A stretch of DNA of 64,000 nucleotides, taken from positions 124,001 to 188,000 of the forward strand of contig PBWR01000010.1 of assembly GCA_002727315.1 (NCBI GenBank), read 5' to 3'. The notes under the pieces were generated by a model. The model ran no database searches. It worked only from the letters and a program-made list of their open reading frames with translations, and was not told the DNA's origin. Source of the DNA: Alphaproteobacteria bacterium. GTDB taxonomy: Bacteria > Pseudomonadota > Alphaproteobacteria > UBA6615. A program made the position numbers and the translations under genes. Below, one piece after another: positions 1-8,639 of the stretch. Position 1 is the first letter of the stretch. The number at the start of each line of letters is the position of its first letter.

Positions 1-1
1 C

Positions 2-784
2 CGCACGATCCGCAAGATCACCTTCACCGGCTCGACCGCGGTTGGCAAGCAGCTCGCCGCCATGGCGGGCGAGCACATGAAGCGGGTGACGATGGAGCTG
101 GGCGGTCACTCGCCGGCGATCGTGTTCGAGGATGCGGATGTCGAGGTGGCACTCAAGGTGCTCACCGCCAACAAGTTCCGCAATGCCGGCCAGGTCTGCG
201 TGTCGCCGACACGTTTCCTGGTCCACGAGAAGCACTATGGCCGCTTCGTGGAGGGTTTCACCGAGATGGCCTCGACGCTGCCTGTCGGCGATGGGCTGGA
301 GCCGGACACCAAGATGGGCCCGCTGGCCCATGATCGCCGGGTCGACGCGATCGAGGGCTTCGTGAGCGATGCCGTCAGCAAGGGTGCGACTGTCCACACC
401 GGTGGCGGGCGCAAGGGCAACAAGGGCTACTTCTTCGAGCCGACGGTCCTGACCGACGTGCCGATGGATGCCCGCATCATGAACGAGGAGCCGTTCGGCC
501 CCGTCGCGCCGATCATGCCGTTCACGGATTTCGACGAAGTCGTGGAAGAGGCGAACCGGCTAGATTACGGCCTGGCCGCCTATGCCTACACCAAGTCCGC
601 CAAGACGGTAGACGCCATCGGCGCGGCCTTCGAAAGCGGCATGGTCTCGATAAACCATCACGGGCTCGGCCTGATCGAGACCCATTTCGGCGGGGTCAAG
701 GATTCGGGCTACGGCTCCGAGGGCGGGTCCGAGGCCATCGAGGCCTATCTCAACCACAAGCTGATCACCCAGACCGGGCTCTAG
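2..784 (+). CDS. NAD(P)-dependent aldehyde dehydrogenase (succinate-semialdehyde dehydrogenase-like), 5' end cut off by the window
   Basis: This is the C-terminal half of an aldehyde dehydrogenase, which oxidises an aldehyde to its acid with NAD(P). The frame is open from the left edge, so the N-terminus lies outside the window. The family's catalytic glutamate is visible in MELGGHSP (codons near 92-106) and the nucleophilic cysteine in GQVCVSP (Cys codon 197-199). The EEPFGPV motif and the KDSGYGSEGG tail follow as in GabD-like enzymes. The missing part would hold the cofactor fold. A Gfo/Idh dehydrogenase starts 26 bases downstream on the same strand, which suggests an operon. The substrate cannot be read from the sequence. 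Confidence 0.93.
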   Translation, partial: RTIRKITFTGSTAVGKQLAAMAGEHMKRVTMELGGHSPAIVFEDADVEVALKVLTANKFRNAGQVCVSPTRFLVHEKHYGRFVEGFTEMASTLPVGDGLEPDTKMGPLAHDRRVDAIEGFVSDAVSKGATVHTGGGRKGNKGYFFEPTVLTDVPMDARIMNEEPFGPVAPIMPFTDFDEVVEEANRLDYGLAAYAYTKSAKTVDAIGAAFESGMVSINHHGLGLIETHFGGVKDSGYGSEGGSEAIEAYLNHKLITQTGL

Positions 785-809
785 GCCCGGCCGGCAGAGG
801 GAGGGTTCG

Positions 810-1808
810 ATGCTGAATGCGGCCGTGGTCGGGCTTGGCTGGTGGGGCAAGCAGATCGTCACCAGCCTCGCCGACAGCGAGACTATCGCCGTTAAACGCG
901 GTGTCGAAATCGACCTCGACGGCGTGCGCGACTTCGCTGCGCTTCACGGCCTGGTCGTCGGCGACAGTTACGAGGACGTGCTCGCGGATGACGGGATCGA
1001 TGCCGTCATCCTGGTCACGCCCCACGCGTTGCACGAGGAACAGGTTCTCGCCGCCGCCGCGGCGGGCAAGCAGATCTTCTGCGAAAAGCCGTTCTCCCTG
1101 TCCGCGGATTCGGCGAAGCAGATGTTGGAGGCCTGCGACAAGGCGGGCCTCGGGGCCATCGGCATCGGCCACGAACGGCGTTTCGAGCCGGCACTGGAAC
1201 AGTTGAAGACCCATCTGGATGGCGGTGACTTCGGGACCCTCATCCATATCGAGTGCAACTGGTCCCACAACAACTTTACCAAGGCGGTGGCGTCGGGCTG
1301 GCGCAAGGATGCCAAGCAGGCGCCGCTCGGCACGCTGACCGCCCTGGGTGTGCACATCACCGATTATTTTCAGTCGATGGCCGGGCCGGTCGCGCGGCTG
1401 CGGGCGACGACGGCGGACCGGTCGGCCAAGTTTCCCGGCGACGACATGGTGGCCGTGCAGTTCACGTTCGAAAGCGGTGTCACGGGCTATATGTGCAATA
1501 TCGCGTCGACCCCGTTTCACAGCTCCATCAAGGTCTTCGGAGACAATGGCTGGGGTGAGGCGCGGGAGAATTCGAACGTCGACATTCCCGAACCCGCCAC
1601 GCTCACCACGCGCTGGCTTGACGAGGAACTCACGATCCAGACCTTCCAGGCCCAGAACGTGGTGCGCGACAATCTGGATCAGTGGGCCAATGCCGTCCTG
1701 GGCCAAGGGGAATATCGTTTCACCCGCGATCAGCTGCTGCACAATGTGGAAATCCTGCAGGCGATCGTGCATTCGGCGGAGACCGGCGAGGAGGTTGCGG
1801 TCCGTTGA
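810..1808 (+). CDS. Gfo/Idh/MocA-family NAD(P)-dependent oxidoreductase
   Basis: This 332-residue protein has the usual length of the Gfo/Idh/MocA family, whose members oxidise or reduce sugar-like and inositol-like substrates. It opens with a Rossmann fold (AAVVGLGWWGKQ) and carries the family EKP motif in FCEKPFSLS near residue 94, where the lysine is normally catalytic. The C-terminal half fits the alpha/beta dimerisation and substrate domain. It lies just behind the aldehyde dehydrogenase and may work with it on one substrate. A good ribosome site (gagggagg) precedes the ATG. The substrate is unknown. Confidence 0.92.
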   Translation: MLNAAVVGLGWWGKQIVTSLADSETIAVKRGVEIDLDGVRDFAALHGLVVGDSYEDVLADDGIDAVILVTPHALHEEQVLAAAAAGKQIFCEKPFSLSADSAKQMLEACDKAGLGAIGIGHERRFEPALEQLKTHLDGGDFGTLIHIECNWSHNNFTKAVASGWRKDAKQAPLGTLTALGVHITDYFQSMAGPVARLRATTADRSAKFPGDDMVAVQFTFESGVTGYMCNIASTPFHSSIKVFGDNGWGEARENSNVDIPEPATLTTRWLDEELTIQTFQAQNVVRDNLDQWANAVLGQGEYRFTRDQLLHNVEILQAIVHSAETGEEVAVR

Positions 1809-1898
1809 ATGCCTGACGCGGGGCCGGCCCCGGTTGCCGCGCGCGAAGCCGCCTAGTTACTCCCTTCGAAGCAACTCTATTCGACGGGACCGATCCAG

Positions 1899-2528
1899 AT
1901 GATACATGCCTATTCCGCCCCGACCCCCAACGGGCACAAGCTGCACATCATGCACGAGGAGTGCGGGCTCGATTATGAGCTGCACCGCATCAACTTCGGC
2001 GATGGCGACCAATTCAAGCCCGAATTCCTGAAGATCAGCCCTAACAACAAAATTCCGGCAATTGTCGATGAGGAGGAGCCGACCGGTGCACCGGTCAGTG
2101 TCTTCGAGTCCGGTGCCATACTGATTTATCTGGCCGACAAGACGGGGCAGTTCATCCCTGATGCGGCCGCCGATCCGCTCGGCCGGCTAGCCGTTATGGA
2201 GTGGCTCATGTGGCAGATGGGCGGTGTCGGTCCGATGCTTGGACAGAACGGCAAATTTCGCAACTTTGCGCCGGAGAAGGTGTCCTGTGGCATCAAGCGC
2301 TACGCCGAGGAAATGGACCGGCTCTACAATGTTGCCGACCGCCGCCTGGCCGAGACCCGTTACCTAGCGGGCGACGAATACACGATCGCCGACATCGCCA
2401 ACTATGGCTGGTTGCGCACCCATGAGTTTCAGGGGCAGAGTCTCGACGGGCTGGTCAATGTGAAGCGCTGGCTCGACGAGATCCGGGGCCGCCCGGCCGT
2501 GCAGCGCGGCGTTGCGGTGTTCGACTGA
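1899..2528 (+). CDS. Glutathione S-transferase, Nu-class (YfcG/YghU-like), first of a tandem pair
   Basis: This is a 209-residue GST-fold protein. The N-terminal thioredoxin domain contains YSAPTPNGHKLHI, matching the TPNG glutathione-binding motif of Nu-class GSTs, which act as disulfide-bond oxidoreductases. ESGAILIYLADKTG is the conserved segment that binds the gamma-glutamyl part of glutathione. The C-terminal half is helical and includes LAGDEYTIADIANYGW. A close paralogue starts 20 bases downstream, indicating tandem duplication and probable co-transcription. The class assignment rests on the TPNG motif, and the physiological substrate is unknown. Confidence 0.92.
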   Translation: MIHAYSAPTPNGHKLHIMHEECGLDYELHRINFGDGDQFKPEFLKISPNNKIPAIVDEEEPTGAPVSVFESGAILIYLADKTGQFIPDAAADPLGRLAVMEWLMWQMGGVGPMLGQNGKFRNFAPEKVSCGIKRYAEEMDRLYNVADRRLAETRYLAGDEYTIADIANYGWLRTHEFQGQSLDGLVNVKRWLDEIRGRPAVQRGVAVFD

Positions 2529-2548
2529 AGACAAACCGGAGGAAAGAC

Positions 2549-3253
2549 ATGATCCGCGCCTACAGCTGGCCGACGCCAAACGGACACAAGGTCCACATCA
2601 TGCTTGTCGAGTGCGAGCTGGAGCACGAGATCATTCCGGTGAATATCGGCGAGGGCGATCAGTTCGAGCCCGATTTCCTGGCCATCAGCCCCAACAACCG
2701 CATTCCCGCGATCATCGACACGGACGGGCCGGGCGGCGAGGAGATCTCGATCTTCGAGACCGGCGCTATCCTCTACTACCTGGCTCAGAAGACCGGGAAG
2801 TTCATGCCGGACCTGGCCGGCGACCCGGCCGGCCACTACGCCACCATGGAGTGGCTGATGTGGCAGATGGGCGGGATCGGTCCGATGATGGGGCAGTCGA
2901 ACCATTTCCGGAACTACGCCCCCGACAAGATCGAGTACGGCATCAATCGCTATGTGAACGAGACCAAGCGCCTGTTCGGCGTCGCCGACAAGCGGCTCGG
3001 CGCAACTGAGTATCTGGCGGGTGATGCCTACACGATTGCGGATATCGCCTGTTATCCCTGGATGCGCGGCTGGGAACGCCAGGAAGTGCCTATCGAGGGG
3101 TATCCCAACGTCAAGCGCTGGCTCGATGCGATCAACGCGCGCCCGGCGGTTCAGGAAGGTGTGAAGGTGCTGGCCGAGCATCGCCGTTCGGGCCCGCCCC
3201 AGGGCAAGGCCTGGGAGGTCATGTTCGGCGCCGAGCAGTTCAAGCGCCGATAA
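2549..3253 (+). CDS. Glutathione S-transferase, Nu-class (YfcG/YghU-like), second of a tandem pair
   Basis: This 234-residue paralogue of the preceding gene shares the TPNGHK motif, ETGAILYYLAQKTG, and the WLMWQMGGIGPM block of the helical domain. It carries about 25 extra C-terminal residues. The ribosome site (ggaggaaag) lies eight bases before the ATG. The two copies have diverged clearly, so the duplication is not recent. A role in thiol or peroxide detoxification is likely from the family but is not shown by the sequence. Confidence 0.92.
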   Translation: MIRAYSWPTPNGHKVHIMLVECELEHEIIPVNIGEGDQFEPDFLAISPNNRIPAIIDTDGPGGEEISIFETGAILYYLAQKTGKFMPDLAGDPAGHYATMEWLMWQMGGIGPMMGQSNHFRNYAPDKIEYGINRYVNETKRLFGVADKRLGATEYLAGDAYTIADIACYPWMRGWERQEVPIEGYPNVKRWLDAINARPAVQEGVKVLAEHRRSGPPQGKAWEVMFGAEQFKRR

Positions 3254-3376
3254 AGACCGACAGACAGTCGCTGCTGCTCATGCGGTTTTTCTGGCTGCAA
3301 ACACAACGGAAACCTATGTTCACGGCATGTCTTGTTCCCCGCCAACCGATCCGCAGCCGTAAGCCGTGAGTTCGGG

Positions 3377-3775
3377 ATGATTCGCCTGTTCTGGTTCGCA
3401 CTGGGCGGTATGAGTCTCGCTCTGTCTATCGTCGGCATCTTCCTGCCGCTGCTTCCCACAACGCCATTCTTGCTGGTCGCCGCGTTTGCGTTCGCCCGAT
3501 CCTCGCCGCGTGTTCACACCTGGCTCATCGAGCATGCCCATCTGGGGCCGTTGATCCGAAACTGGCAAGGGGAAGGCGCCATTGCCCGCCGCGACAAGAT
3601 CGCCGTCGCTGCCGCGATTATCGCGGTGCTGGCGATTAGCATCGTCTTGGGAGTGAATATGACAATCCTTGTGGTGCAGGGCGTTGTCCTGTCTCTGGTG
3701 GCGCTGTTCGTGCTCACGCGTCCGGGCCCGGCGGCCGAGAAGCAGGCCCGGGTGCAGCCGGACCGCTCGCCGTGA
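3377..3775 (+). CDS. YbaN/DUF454-family inner-membrane protein
   Basis: This short membrane protein of about 132 residues has the DUF454 signature: an N-terminal hydrophobic helix followed by GIFLPLLPTTPFLLVAAF, then a polar segment (HAHLGPLIRNW) and two more hydrophobic helices. The ATG at 3377 was chosen because the protein then starts with the membrane helix as in YbaN. An upstream in-frame ATG at 3332 would add 15 unconserved residues. The biochemical function of the family is unknown. A rhomboid protease gene starts 10 bases downstream. Confidence 0.85.
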   Translation: MIRLFWFALGGMSLALSIVGIFLPLLPTTPFLLVAAFAFARSSPRVHTWLIEHAHLGPLIRNWQGEGAIARRDKIAVAAAIIAVLAISIVLGVNMTILVVQGVVLSLVALFVLTRPGPAAEKQARVQPDRSP

Positions 3776-3785
3776 GGTCTCGCCG

Positions 3786-4493
3786 ATGCCGCTGATCCCC
3801 CTGCATGATGCCAACCCGCGGCTTTATATCCGCGCCCACTATGTGACGATCGCGCTGGTGCTGCTCAATGCGGTGATCTTCGTGAGTGCGCTGGGGCTGA
3901 GCGAGGCGCAGGCCTATGATGCCATCCTCCGCTACGCGGTGATCCCGGCGCGCCTGTTCGGCGAGGTCGATCTGCCGGCGGGTCTTGCGGCCGTCTCCGC
4001 ACCAGTCACGCTCCTGTCCCACCAGTTCCTGCATGGAGGGTGGGAGCACCTCATCTTCAACATGCTGTTCCTCTGGGTCTTCGGCGACAATATCGAGGAT
4101 GCGCTTGGCCACCTGCGGTTCGTGGTGTTCTTCGTGGTTTGCGGGGCCGCTGGCGGGTTGGCTCAAAGCCTGGTTGACCCGGGCTCGACGACGCCTGTGA
4201 TCGGTGCCAGCGGCTCGATCTCGGGCGTGCTGGGCGCCTACCTGCTGCTCTATCCGCGCGCCCGGCTCCTGGTGCTGCTGTTCGCGTTCATCCCGCTGCG
4301 TCTGCCCGCGCTGCTGGTGATCGGGACCTTCTTCGCCCAGGACGTGCTGTGGGCGGCGACCAGTTCGCCGGCCGCCCTGTCGGTCGCAGTGTGGGCGCAT
4401 ATAAGCGGCTTTCTCACCGGTGCGCTTCTGATCGTGTTCATGCGCAACAAGCAGGTCGTGCTCTGGCACCGCCCGTCCGATCCGTGGGGCTAG
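3786..4493 (+). CDS. Rhomboid-family intramembrane serine protease
   Basis: This polytopic membrane protein of about 235 residues cleaves within membranes. The catalytic serine is visible in IGASGSISGVLGAYL (GxSG motif) and the catalytic histidine in VWAHISGFLTGA. HGGWEHLIFNMLFLWVFG matches the conserved L1-loop and TM2 segment. The start at 3786 (MPLIPLHDANPR) was chosen because the longer frame upstream overlaps the YbaN gene. The protein has six or seven hydrophobic stretches. Its substrate is unknown. It probably forms a two-gene operon with the YbaN-like gene. Confidence 0.92.
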   Translation: MPLIPLHDANPRLYIRAHYVTIALVLLNAVIFVSALGLSEAQAYDAILRYAVIPARLFGEVDLPAGLAAVSAPVTLLSHQFLHGGWEHLIFNMLFLWVFGDNIEDALGHLRFVVFFVVCGAAGGLAQSLVDPGSTTPVIGASGSISGVLGAYLLLYPRARLLVLLFAFIPLRLPALLVIGTFFAQDVLWAATSSPAALSVAVWAHISGFLTGALLIVFMRNKQVVLWHRPSDPWG

Positions 4494-4495
4494 CG

Positions 4496-5092
4496 CTACA
4501 GACCCTCGACGATGACGACGTGGGAGTCCGACGCCGCGCGGCGGATCGGGATCAGCGGTGCATAGGCCTCGCCGCCGTGGAATGCCCGGGCCGCTGCCGT
4601 ATCGGCAAACCCGACGATGACGAGCCGGTCCAGCGCCATTCCGCCCTCGACCGAACGTGTCTGGCCGCCGCGCGCCAGATACGTCCCGCCGGCGCCGGCC
4701 AGCACCGCGGGGACCTGGTCGGCGTAGGGCTTGTAGGCTTCCATATCGGTCATGGTGACGTTCGCCAGCAGGTATCCGTGCATCCCTTCGGCCGTCGAAC
4801 CGCCTTCCGGTCCCTCGGTCATCCAGATATGGGACGTGGTGGTGCGCTGGCGGATGGCCGCCACCGGCGCATAGGTCGGGTCGTCGACAAACCCATTGGC
4901 ACTGTCCAAATCGGGAAACTCCAGCGCCACGATGCGCCCGTCGGGCCATGTCCCCTCGACCACATCGGAGGCGCCGCCGCGCACGATATAGCGGCCGCCA
5001 TGCTTCTCGATGAGGGCCGGGACCGTCTGCTTATATTCTTCGTAGGCATCGGCGTCGTGTGCGTCGATCATGGCGATCAGGTATGCGGGCAT
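4496..5092 (-). CDS. Protein with two tandem DUF1330 domains
   Basis: This 198-residue protein consists of two DUF1330 ferredoxin-like repeats. The first starts MPAYLIAMIDAHDADAY and has GGRYIVRGGASDVVEG. The second starts GYLLANVTMTDMEAYKPY and has GGTYLARGGQTRSVEGG. Each repeat also has the typical RIVALEFPD or RLVIVGFAD strand. The start at 5092 begins the first domain, and in-frame sequence upstream runs antisense to the next gene and is not coding. DUF1330 proteins usually have one such domain of about 95 residues, so this is an internal duplication. The function is unknown. It converges with the rhomboid gene, leaving a 2-base gap. Confidence 0.85.
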   Translation of the reverse strand: MPAYLIAMIDAHDADAYEEYKQTVPALIEKHGGRYIVRGGASDVVEGTWPDGRIVALEFPDLDSANGFVDDPTYAPVAAIRQRTTTSHIWMTEGPEGGSTAEGMHGYLLANVTMTDMEAYKPYADQVPAVLAGAGGTYLARGGQTRSVEGGMALDRLVIVGFADTAAARAFHGGEAYAPLIPIRRAASDSHVVIVEGL

Positions 5093-5188
5093 GGATGGTT
5101 TCCAGTGGTTCGGACTTGGCAAGTATTGCGCTATGGTAGCGGCTAACGCCGAAAGGCACAGCACAAACGCCCTGGGGAGGGTTTCACC

Positions 5189-6271
5189 ATGATCGATGTT
5201 TCGCCGGAGTTTCCTGTCGACGAGAGTGCGATCCGTATCCCTTATGACCAGTTGAAGGATTTCATGACGTCGGTCTTCAAGGCGGTCGAGCTGCCCGACG
5301 CGGATGCCGAAGGGGTTGCCACGGCCATGGCCGACGGAGACCTGCTGGGAAAGGACAGCCATGGCTGTATCCGGGTTCCCATGTACGTCAAGCGCATCAA
5401 GGGCGGCAGCATCAATCGCACGCCCGAGATCAGGACCATCAAGCAGACCCCAGCCATGGCGCTGGTCGACGGCGATAATGCGATGGGTCACCTGGTGGCG
5501 CGATACTCCATGGATCTGGCGATGGATATGGCGGCGAAGAGTGGGATTGCCTGGATCGGCCTGCAGCATTCGAACCATGCGGGCGCGGCGGCGGTCTATG
5601 CCTCGATGGCACTGGAGCGCGACCAGATCGGCATCATCGCCTGCGTTGGCAGCGCGAACCATGCCGCGCCTTATGGCGGCAGCGACATCCTGGTGGGCAC
5701 CAACCCAATCGCCGTTGCGATTCCGGCGGCAGAGGAACCGCCGGTCGTGATCGACATGGCGACGACGAACTCCTCGCTCGGCAAGATAATGGTCAAGGCG
5801 ATGCATGGCGAGCCCATGCCCGAAGGCTGGGTCATCGATGCGATGGGGGAGGCGATCACGGACTCGGCCGAAGCGGACAACGGCATCCTGACCCATATCG
5901 GCGGCGCCAAGGGGTTCGGCCTGTCCATGGTGATCGGTTTCCTGGCCGGCACCTTGAACGGCGCGGCGTTTGGATCGGACGTGATCCATATCGGCGAGGA
6001 TCCTCACTCGGTCACCAACACCGGCCAGTTCATCATGGCGATCGATGTCGGTCACTTCATCGATCCGGGCCTGTTCAAGGGCAATGTCGACCGCATTTCG
6101 CGAGAGATGACCGGCTCGGCGAAGTTGCCCGGTGTGTCTGAAATCCGTATGCCTGGCACCAACAGCTGGCGCATCTACCAGGATCGCAAGGCCAACGGCA
6201 TTCCCATCACCAAACCGCTGCTTCAGCGGTTGAACGCGGCGGCCGATGAAGTTGGCGTCACGGGCCTGTGA
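5189..6271 (+). CDS. Ldh-family (malate/L-lactate/ureidoglycolate type) NAD(P)-dependent dehydrogenase
   Basis: This 360-residue enzyme belongs to the MDH2/LDH2 family, which oxidises 2-hydroxy acids. Visible signatures are GKDSHGCIRVPMYV near residue 50 (conserved catalytic-region His), SNHAGAAAVYASMA, GTNPIAVAIPA and GGAKGFGLSMVIGFLAG. The length matches the family. The ribosome site ggggaggg precedes the ATG. The exact substrate cannot be told apart from sequence. It stands alone, divergent from the DUF1330 gene. Confidence 0.93.
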   Translation: MIDVSPEFPVDESAIRIPYDQLKDFMTSVFKAVELPDADAEGVATAMADGDLLGKDSHGCIRVPMYVKRIKGGSINRTPEIRTIKQTPAMALVDGDNAMGHLVARYSMDLAMDMAAKSGIAWIGLQHSNHAGAAAVYASMALERDQIGIIACVGSANHAAPYGGSDILVGTNPIAVAIPAAEEPPVVIDMATTNSSLGKIMVKAMHGEPMPEGWVIDAMGEAITDSAEADNGILTHIGGAKGFGLSMVIGFLAGTLNGAAFGSDVIHIGEDPHSVTNTGQFIMAIDVGHFIDPGLFKGNVDRISREMTGSAKLPGVSEIRMPGTNSWRIYQDRKANGIPITKPLLQRLNAAADEVGVTGL

Positions 6272-6299
6272 TCGTAGGTTTCACGCACCTTTGGGCGTA

Positions 6300-6334
6300 A
6301 ATATTTCAAATATTGGGGTTTTGGCGTAAAACCC
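6300..6334 (+). promoter_or_regulatory. AT-rich palindrome followed by a hairpin upstream of the trans-sulfuration enzyme
   Basis: Positions 6300-6314 are a perfect inverted repeat of AATATTT around a single C. Directly after it, 6316-6334 forms a seven-pair stem (GGGTTTT with AAAACCC) with a five-base loop. The gene starts at 6342. The pair stands out in this GC-rich sequence and could be an operator or a leader structure. It is too short for a known methionine riboswitch that I recognise. Confidence 0.4.
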
Positions 6335-6341
6335 GGCCCCG

Positions 6342-7505
6342 ATGACACGCAACGTCGACAAAAAGCTGAAACCGTCGTCCCTGGCCGCACAAGCGCTCGG
6401 CTGGCTGGATGCCTCGACCAATGCCGTCGTGCCGCCGATCCACCCGTCGACGAACTACGCCCGCGACGAGAATTACGCGAAGGTGGGTGACCGCAGCTAC
6501 ACCCGCGACGAAAACCCGACATACGAGCAGGTAGAGACGTTGCTGGCGGCGCTCGAGAAGGGGGCCGACGCGATGCTGTTCGGCTCGGGCATGGCGGCCG
6601 CGTCCACCGTGATGATGTCCCTGTCGCCCGGCGATCATGTTGTGGCGCCGTCGGTAATGTATTTCGGATTGCGCAACTGGTTGACCAATGTCGGCCGGCA
6701 CTGGGGCCTGAAGGTGGAATTCGTCCCGCCGGGCGACACACTTGCCATCGCCAATGCCGTCCAGCCGGGGAAGACCAAGCTGGTCTGGCTTGAGAGCCCC
6801 TGCAATCCGACCTGGGATGTGACGGATATCGAGGCGGCGGCGGCGATCGCCCACGATGCCGGTGCGATCCTTGCCGTGGATTCGACCGTGGCGACGCCGG
6901 TGCTGACCCAGCCTCTGAGCCTGGGTGCCGACATCGTCATGCATTCCGGCACTAAGTATCTGAACGGACACGGCGATGTGCTGGCCGGAGTGCTGGTCAC
7001 CGCGAAGGAAGACGAAAGCTGGGAGCGCATGAAATATCTGCGCTTCGAAAATGGCGGCATGCTGGGTGCATTCGAGGCGTGGCTGTTGATGCGCGGACTG
7101 CGCACCCTTTACCTGCGCGTCGAGCGCTCCTGCGCCTCCGCGCTGCATATCGCCAGGCAACTAGAGGACCATCCGGAGATCAAGGAGGTTCTTTACCCGG
7201 GGCTGCCGACCCATCGCGGGCACGAGGTGGCCTCGCGCCAAATGGATGGCGGGTTCGGCGGCATAATGTCGATACGGGTGAAGGGTGGCGCGGTGTGTGC
7301 TGTAGGTGTGGCAAAGGCGGCGACGCTGTTCGTGCGCGCAACCTCGTTGGGTGGGGTCGAGAGCCTGATTGAGCACCGCGCGACCGTCGAGGGCGAGGAC
7401 AGCCCGGTGCCGGACGATCTGCTGCGGCTGTCGGTCGGGATCGAGGATCCCGACGATCTGCTCGCCGACCTTGTGCAGGCGCTCGAGGTGTCTGCCGGAA
7501 GCTGA
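6342..7505 (+). CDS. metC: PLP-dependent trans-sulfuration enzyme (cystathionine beta-lyase type)
   Basis: This 387-residue Cys/Met-metabolism enzyme probably cleaves cystathionine to homocysteine. The PLP lysine lies in MHSGTKYLNGHGDVLAGV near residue 207. SRDENPTYEQVE-like sequence (YTRDENPTYEQVETLL) and LFGSGMAAAST are typical of the family, and ATSLGGVESLIEHRA near the C-terminus is the conserved substrate loop. The symbol is by family resemblance, since cystathionine gamma-synthase or gamma-lyase relatives look similar. Palindromic DNA at 6300-6334 may control it. Confidence 0.88.
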   Translation: MTRNVDKKLKPSSLAAQALGWLDASTNAVVPPIHPSTNYARDENYAKVGDRSYTRDENPTYEQVETLLAALEKGADAMLFGSGMAAASTVMMSLSPGDHVVAPSVMYFGLRNWLTNVGRHWGLKVEFVPPGDTLAIANAVQPGKTKLVWLESPCNPTWDVTDIEAAAAIAHDAGAILAVDSTVATPVLTQPLSLGADIVMHSGTKYLNGHGDVLAGVLVTAKEDESWERMKYLRFENGGMLGAFEAWLLMRGLRTLYLRVERSCASALHIARQLEDHPEIKEVLYPGLPTHRGHEVASRQMDGGFGGIMSIRVKGGAVCAVGVAKAATLFVRATSLGGVESLIEHRATVEGEDSPVPDDLLRLSVGIEDPDDLLADLVQALEVSAGS

Positions 7506-7510
7506 TCACC

Positions 7511-7720
7511 CTAGTAGGTGGCGCGCTGCGCCTCGGCATCGGTGAAGGGAACGACGGTGATCTTCTCGCGGTCGGGAACCAGCGCGACCAACCGGTGCCG
7601 TGCCTGATCCAGAGCGACCAATTCCCTGACGTCGTCGTGGTCGAATACCTGAATGCAAGACAGCTTGATCTCGACGAGATCGATCAGCGTTTCAAAGGAA
7701 CGTTTTGTAAGACTTGCCAT
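7511..7720 (-). CDS. Small hypothetical protein (69 aa)
   Basis: This is a short acidic open frame beginning MASLTKRSFETLIDLVEIK and ending in a VVPFTDAEAQ segment. An AGGAAA ribosome site lies about eight bases before the ATG (complement of tttcctttc near 7730). It converges with the trans-sulfuration gene five bases away. No recognised motif, membrane helix or signal peptide is visible. It could be a small conserved alphaproteobacterial protein, and the good ribosome site is the main support. Confidence 0.5.
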   Translation of the reverse strand: MASLTKRSFETLIDLVEIKLSCIQVFDHDDVRELVALDQARHRLVALVPDREKITVVPFTDAEAQRATY

Positions 7721-7886
7721 GACCCGGTTTCCTTTCTGGGGTTCATAGCGAATACGATAGGACGCTTTTATTTTAATTGCGTGAACGTCTGGGCCACTGT
7801 TTCCGTGGTTGGGTTAACCATTCCGCAGTTCTTTCTCCCTAGCCTTGGATGACCGCCCGCCAATGGCAAACCCGGGATAGCCGATC

Positions 7887-8078
7887 ATGGCAAGCACCGC
7901 AGAACTGGACCGCGTGAACTGCGCGGATGGTGTGCGGGCAATTGCATCGGACACCGGTATTCCGGGTTTCAACCGCCGCCTGAGCGACAAGGTTCTTGCG
8001 GCCGTCAACCATGCCTATGCCGTGGGCGAGCTCGATGTCGCAGCCGGCCTGCGCGAGGTGGTGACGTGCCTCGATTAA
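7887..8078 (+). CDS. Small hypothetical protein (63 aa)
   Basis: This short open frame encodes MASTAELDRVNCADG and a helical segment (LSDKVLAAVNHAYAVGELDVAAGLREVV), which looks like a compact soluble helical protein. Composition and codon usage resemble neighbouring genes. The ribosome site is weak (gggata). No family is recognised. The stretch from here to the tRNA (8079-8373) shows nothing else apart from a TTGACA hexamer at 8309-8314 that could serve the tRNA. Confidence 0.42.
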   Translation: MASTAELDRVNCADGVRAIASDTGIPGFNRRLSDKVLAAVNHAYAVGELDVAAGLREVVTCLD

Positions 8079-8373
8079 GAGCAGCCCGACGGATGGGGCA
8101 GCGCTGTGTCGGCGTGATCGCCTTGTGTCAGGTTGATCTGTGGATCGAGTTTGTGGAGGCGCACAACCATTGTTGTTCTGCGTGCGACGACGCTAATTTC
8201 GGCCCGATCGCACTCGATTGCCGGCTCGAAGTCATGGGGTCGGCCTATTAGCGCTGGAGCTGTTTCTAGCGCCCGACTCGGCTCTTACGGACCACCCGCC
8301 ACACCGGATTGACAGGCGCGGGCGGTCTTGGCACAACCGCATCCGCATACGTCGTGACGACCCACTCTCGTGC

Positions 8374-8465
8374 GGAGGGGTGGCCGAGTGGCTGAAGGCG
8401 ACGGTTTGCTAAATCGTTATACGGGTAACCCCGTATCGAGGGTTCGAATCCCTCTCCCTCCGCCA
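8374..8465 (+). tRNA. tRNA-Ser (anticodon GCU)
   Basis: The 92-base gene begins GGAGGGGTGGCCGAGTGG and ends in an encoded CCA. The acceptor arm pairs GGAGGGG with TCCCTCC. The anticodon stem pairs acggt with atcgt around the loop TTGCTAA, giving anticodon GCT at 8408-8410, which reads AGC/AGU serine codons. The long variable arm (tacgggtaaccccgta) is typical of class II serine tRNAs, and the T-loop GGTTCGAATCC is intact. AT-rich, probably acquired DNA follows directly. Confidence 0.97.
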
Positions 8466-8639
8466 ATTATCTTGAGTTTCTTTGGGTTTCGCAGCTTAGC
8501 TGCGCCGTGTTCCCATAATGGCTCCCCGATAGCGAGTGTGCTGCAGCCTCAGGAAAATTTCATCGAACCGAAAAGCCTAAACGCCCCAGCCGCGAAACAG
8601 CCCTTGCCCTAATGCGAGCATGCCCCACCCTTCGGGATC

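Noticed and set aside
765-1772. Long minus-strand open frame opposite the Gfo/Idh gene
   Set aside because: It has no family resemblance, is Arg/Gly/His-rich as expected for the complement of GC-rich coding DNA, and lies wholly antisense to a gene with clear motifs.
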